This document shows positions 62,735 to 64,000 of a DNA stretch of 64,000 nt, piece after piece. The stretch is taken from the NCBI RefSeq assembly GCF_029910215.1, contig NZ_CP110395.1, forward strand, positions 992,001-1,056,000. Direction: 5' to 3'. The notes under the pieces were generated by a model. It made no database searches and was not told the origin of the DNA. It saw only the letters and a program-made list of their open reading frames with translations. This DNA comes from Paraburkholderia sp. D15. GTDB lineage: Bacteria; Pseudomonadota; Gammaproteobacteria; Burkholderiales; Burkholderiaceae. The number at the start of each line of letters is the position of its first letter. Positions within the stretch are counted from its first letter, which is position 1. Position numbers and translations under genes: made by a program.

Positions 62735-63823
62735 ATGAACACCGAGACGTTTTCTACGCCACCCCACACGCTTGTGATTGCGTCGCGAGAGAGCCGCCTG
62801 GCCATGTGGCAGGCAGAGCATGTGCGATGTGCGCTGCACAAATTATATCCATCTTGTGACGTAAAAATCCTCGGAATGACGACACGCGGCGATCAAATTC
62901 TCGATCGCACGTTATCGAAGGTCGGCGGCAAGGGTCTGTTCGTCAAGGAACTGGAAGCCGCGCTCGCCGATGGCCGCGCCGACCTCGCCGTCCACTCGCT
63001 GAAAGATGTGCCGATGACCCTGCCCGAGGGCTTCGCGTTGTCGACCATCATGGAACGCGAAGACCCGCGCGACGCGCTGGTCTCCAATCAGTACGAATCG
63101 CTCGCCGCGCTGCCGGCCGGCGCGGTGGTGGGCACCTCGAGCCTGCGCCGCGAGGCGATGCTGCGCGTGCGCTATCCGCATCTCGAAGTGCGGCCGTTGC
63201 GCGGCAATCTGGACACGCGTCTGGCCAAGCTCGATCGCGGCGACTACGCGGCGATCATTCTGGCCGCGGCCGGGTTGAAGCGCCTGGGATTGGGCGAGCG
63301 CATCCGCGCATTGCTCGATCCGGAAGACAGTTTGCCGGCAGCGGGCCAGGGCGCGCTCGGCATCGAGATTCGCGCGGATCGCGCGGACCTCGCCGCGTGG
63401 CTCGCGCCGTTGCATCACGAACACACGGCGGCGGCCGTCGAAGCCGAACGCATGGTGTCGCGCATGTTGGGCGGCAGTTGCGAGGTGCCGCTCGCCGCCT
63501 ACGCGACCTGGCGTGACGGCGCGTTGCATCTGCGCGGCATCGTCGCCACGCCCGATGGCAAGCGCGTGCTGAGCGCGCAGGCGTCGGCGCCGGCGCCGAG
63601 CGTCGAACGCGCGGTCGCGCTCGGCCAGCAGGTGGCCAGCGCACTCGAACAGCAGGGCGCGATGGAGATCGTGCGGGCGCTCAGCACGGCCAGCGGTCCG
63701 GCCGCTGGGTCGGCCGCGGCCAGCGCCGCGTCCCCCGCGTCCCACGTGTCCCCCGCGTCCGGTGATCAGGCAGCCGGCAGCACCACTGACGACGCCGCCC
63801 GCCACGCGTCGAGCGGCGACTGA
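62735..63823 (+). CDS. hemC: porphobilinogen deaminase (hydroxymethylbilane synthase)
   Basis: Assembles four porphobilinogens into hydroxymethylbilane in haem synthesis. Starting at 62735 gives 362 residues: [50 protein letters not shown], catalytic Asp region [44 protein letters not shown], and the cofactor Cys in [13 protein letters not shown]. The last ~45 residues are a low-complexity Ala/Ser/Pro tail absent from the core fold. Starts at 62687 or 62705 are also open but add non-family residues. Its stop overlaps the hemD start. Confidence 0.96.
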   Translation: MNTETFSTPPHTLVIASRESRLAMWQAEHVRCALHKLYPSCDVKILGMTTRGDQILDRTLSKVGGKGLFVKELEAALADGRADLAVHSLKDVPMTLPEGFALSTIMEREDPRDALVSNQYESLAALPAGAVVGTSSLRREAMLRVRYPHLEVRPLRGNLDTRLAKLDRGDYAAIILAAAGLKRLGLGERIRALLDPEDSLPAAGQGALGIEIRADRADLAAWLAPLHHEHTAAAVEAERMVSRMLGGSCEVPLAAYATWRDGALHLRGIVATPDGKRVLSAQASAPAPSVERAVALGQQVASALEQQGAMEIVRALSTASGPAAGSAAASAASPASHVSPASGDQAAGSTTDDAARHASSGD

Positions 63824-64000
63824 TGACGGCCGATCTCTCCGGCAACCTCTCCGCTAGCGCCGGTCCGGCGGCGTTCACCGTGGTGGTGACGCGACCGGCC
63901 GGTCAGTCGGCCGAACTGTTCGCGCGGCTCGCCGAAGCCGGCATCGCCACGCTCGAATTTCCGCTGATCGACATCGCGCCGGTACTCGACGCCGAGCCGT
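63823..64000 (+). CDS. hemD: uroporphyrinogen-III synthase, 5' part only
   Basis: First 59 codons of hemD, cut by the window end. The ATG overlaps the hemC stop (TGATG), the usual hemCD coupling. The residues FTVVVTRPAGQSAELFARLA then GIATLEFPLIDIAPV match the N-terminus of HemD, which closes and isomerises hydroxymethylbilane to uroporphyrinogen III. Burkholderia relatives often fuse or follow it with hemX/hemY; not visible here. Confidence 0.9.
   Translation, partial: MTADLSGNLSASAGPAAFTVVVTRPAGQSAELFARLAEAGIATLEFPLIDIAPVLDAEP

Overview
The window reads as chromosomal DNA of a Paraburkholderia/Burkholderia-type betaproteobacterium. The evidence is high GC (AT-rich in only a few patches), an ftsK-lolA-rarA-serS backbone, Burkholderia-type OmpC-like porin, abundant LysR regulators, minCDE, ppc facing hemC-hemD, and many genes overlapping by a GTGA or ATGA. 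Nearly all of it is coding. I see no CRISPR array, insertion sequence, integrase or rRNA operon. One tRNA gene (Ser, anticodon CGA) is present.

Layout. (1) 1-10.5 kb: ftsK, lolA, a guanidino-compound module (LysR regulator, SpeB/GbuA-type ureohydrolase, NCS1 permease) sitting between lolA and rarA, then rarA, serS and tRNA-Ser. (2) 10.6-18.4 kb is an accessory region. It holds a GNAT gene behind a start-site hairpin, a decayed two-partner-secretion transporter, a polysaccharide deacetylase, a LysR regulator, a small aromatic catabolic cluster (flavin monooxygenase, VOC protein, FAH-family hydrolase) with a leftover outer-membrane-protein tail, an AT-rich islet with a small unrecognised beta-rich protein, and an AraC regulator. 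(3) 18.5-32.4 kb is the most interesting region. After a methyltransferase come genes that together match all five steps of bacterial ergothioneine catabolism: ergothionase-like lyase, thiourocanate-hydratase-like urocanase, DUF917-family thiohydantoin desulfurase, hydantoinase-like amidohydrolase and M20 N-carbamoyl amidohydrolase. A LysR regulator and an MFS carrier lie among them. Immediately downstream on the same strand come a persulfide-dioxygenase-like hydrolase, a sulfide:quinone oxidoreductase and a TauE/SafE exporter. These could deal with the sulfide the desulfurase would release. (4) 32.6-43.6 kb: a porin; a two-gene envelope unit (coiled-coil membrane protein and a substrate-binding-protein/LysM fusion); a lipid-modification operon (FAD oxidoreductase, DUF1365, cyclopropane synthase family, chalcone-isomerase-like); a lipoprotein esterase; mntH; and a Tat-exported ferritin-like protein. 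(5) 44-54.7 kb: map, a GNAT gene, minCDE, small envelope proteins, a ClC transporter, waaC, an MFS carrier and a TonB-like lipoprotein. (6) 54.8-64 kb: a candidate small RNA, argH, an XRE regulator divergent from a methyltransferase, a small exported protein, ppc with a long Ala/Lys-rich head, hemC, and the start of hemD running off the window.

Main reading: the 19.3-32.4 kb stretch looks like one nutrient-scavenging locus. Ergothioneine would be split to trimethylamine and thiourocanate, hydrated to a thiohydantoin, desulfurized, and hydrolysed to glutamate, while H2S is oxidised through persulfide and exported as a sulfur oxyanion. The pathway chemistry is known. The attached sulfide module, the signal peptide on the lyase, the altered HxH motif of the hydantoinase and the shared TAAC-N5-GTTA operator candidates are what deserve a second look. 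All functional calls rest on reading the sequence; no database search was run.
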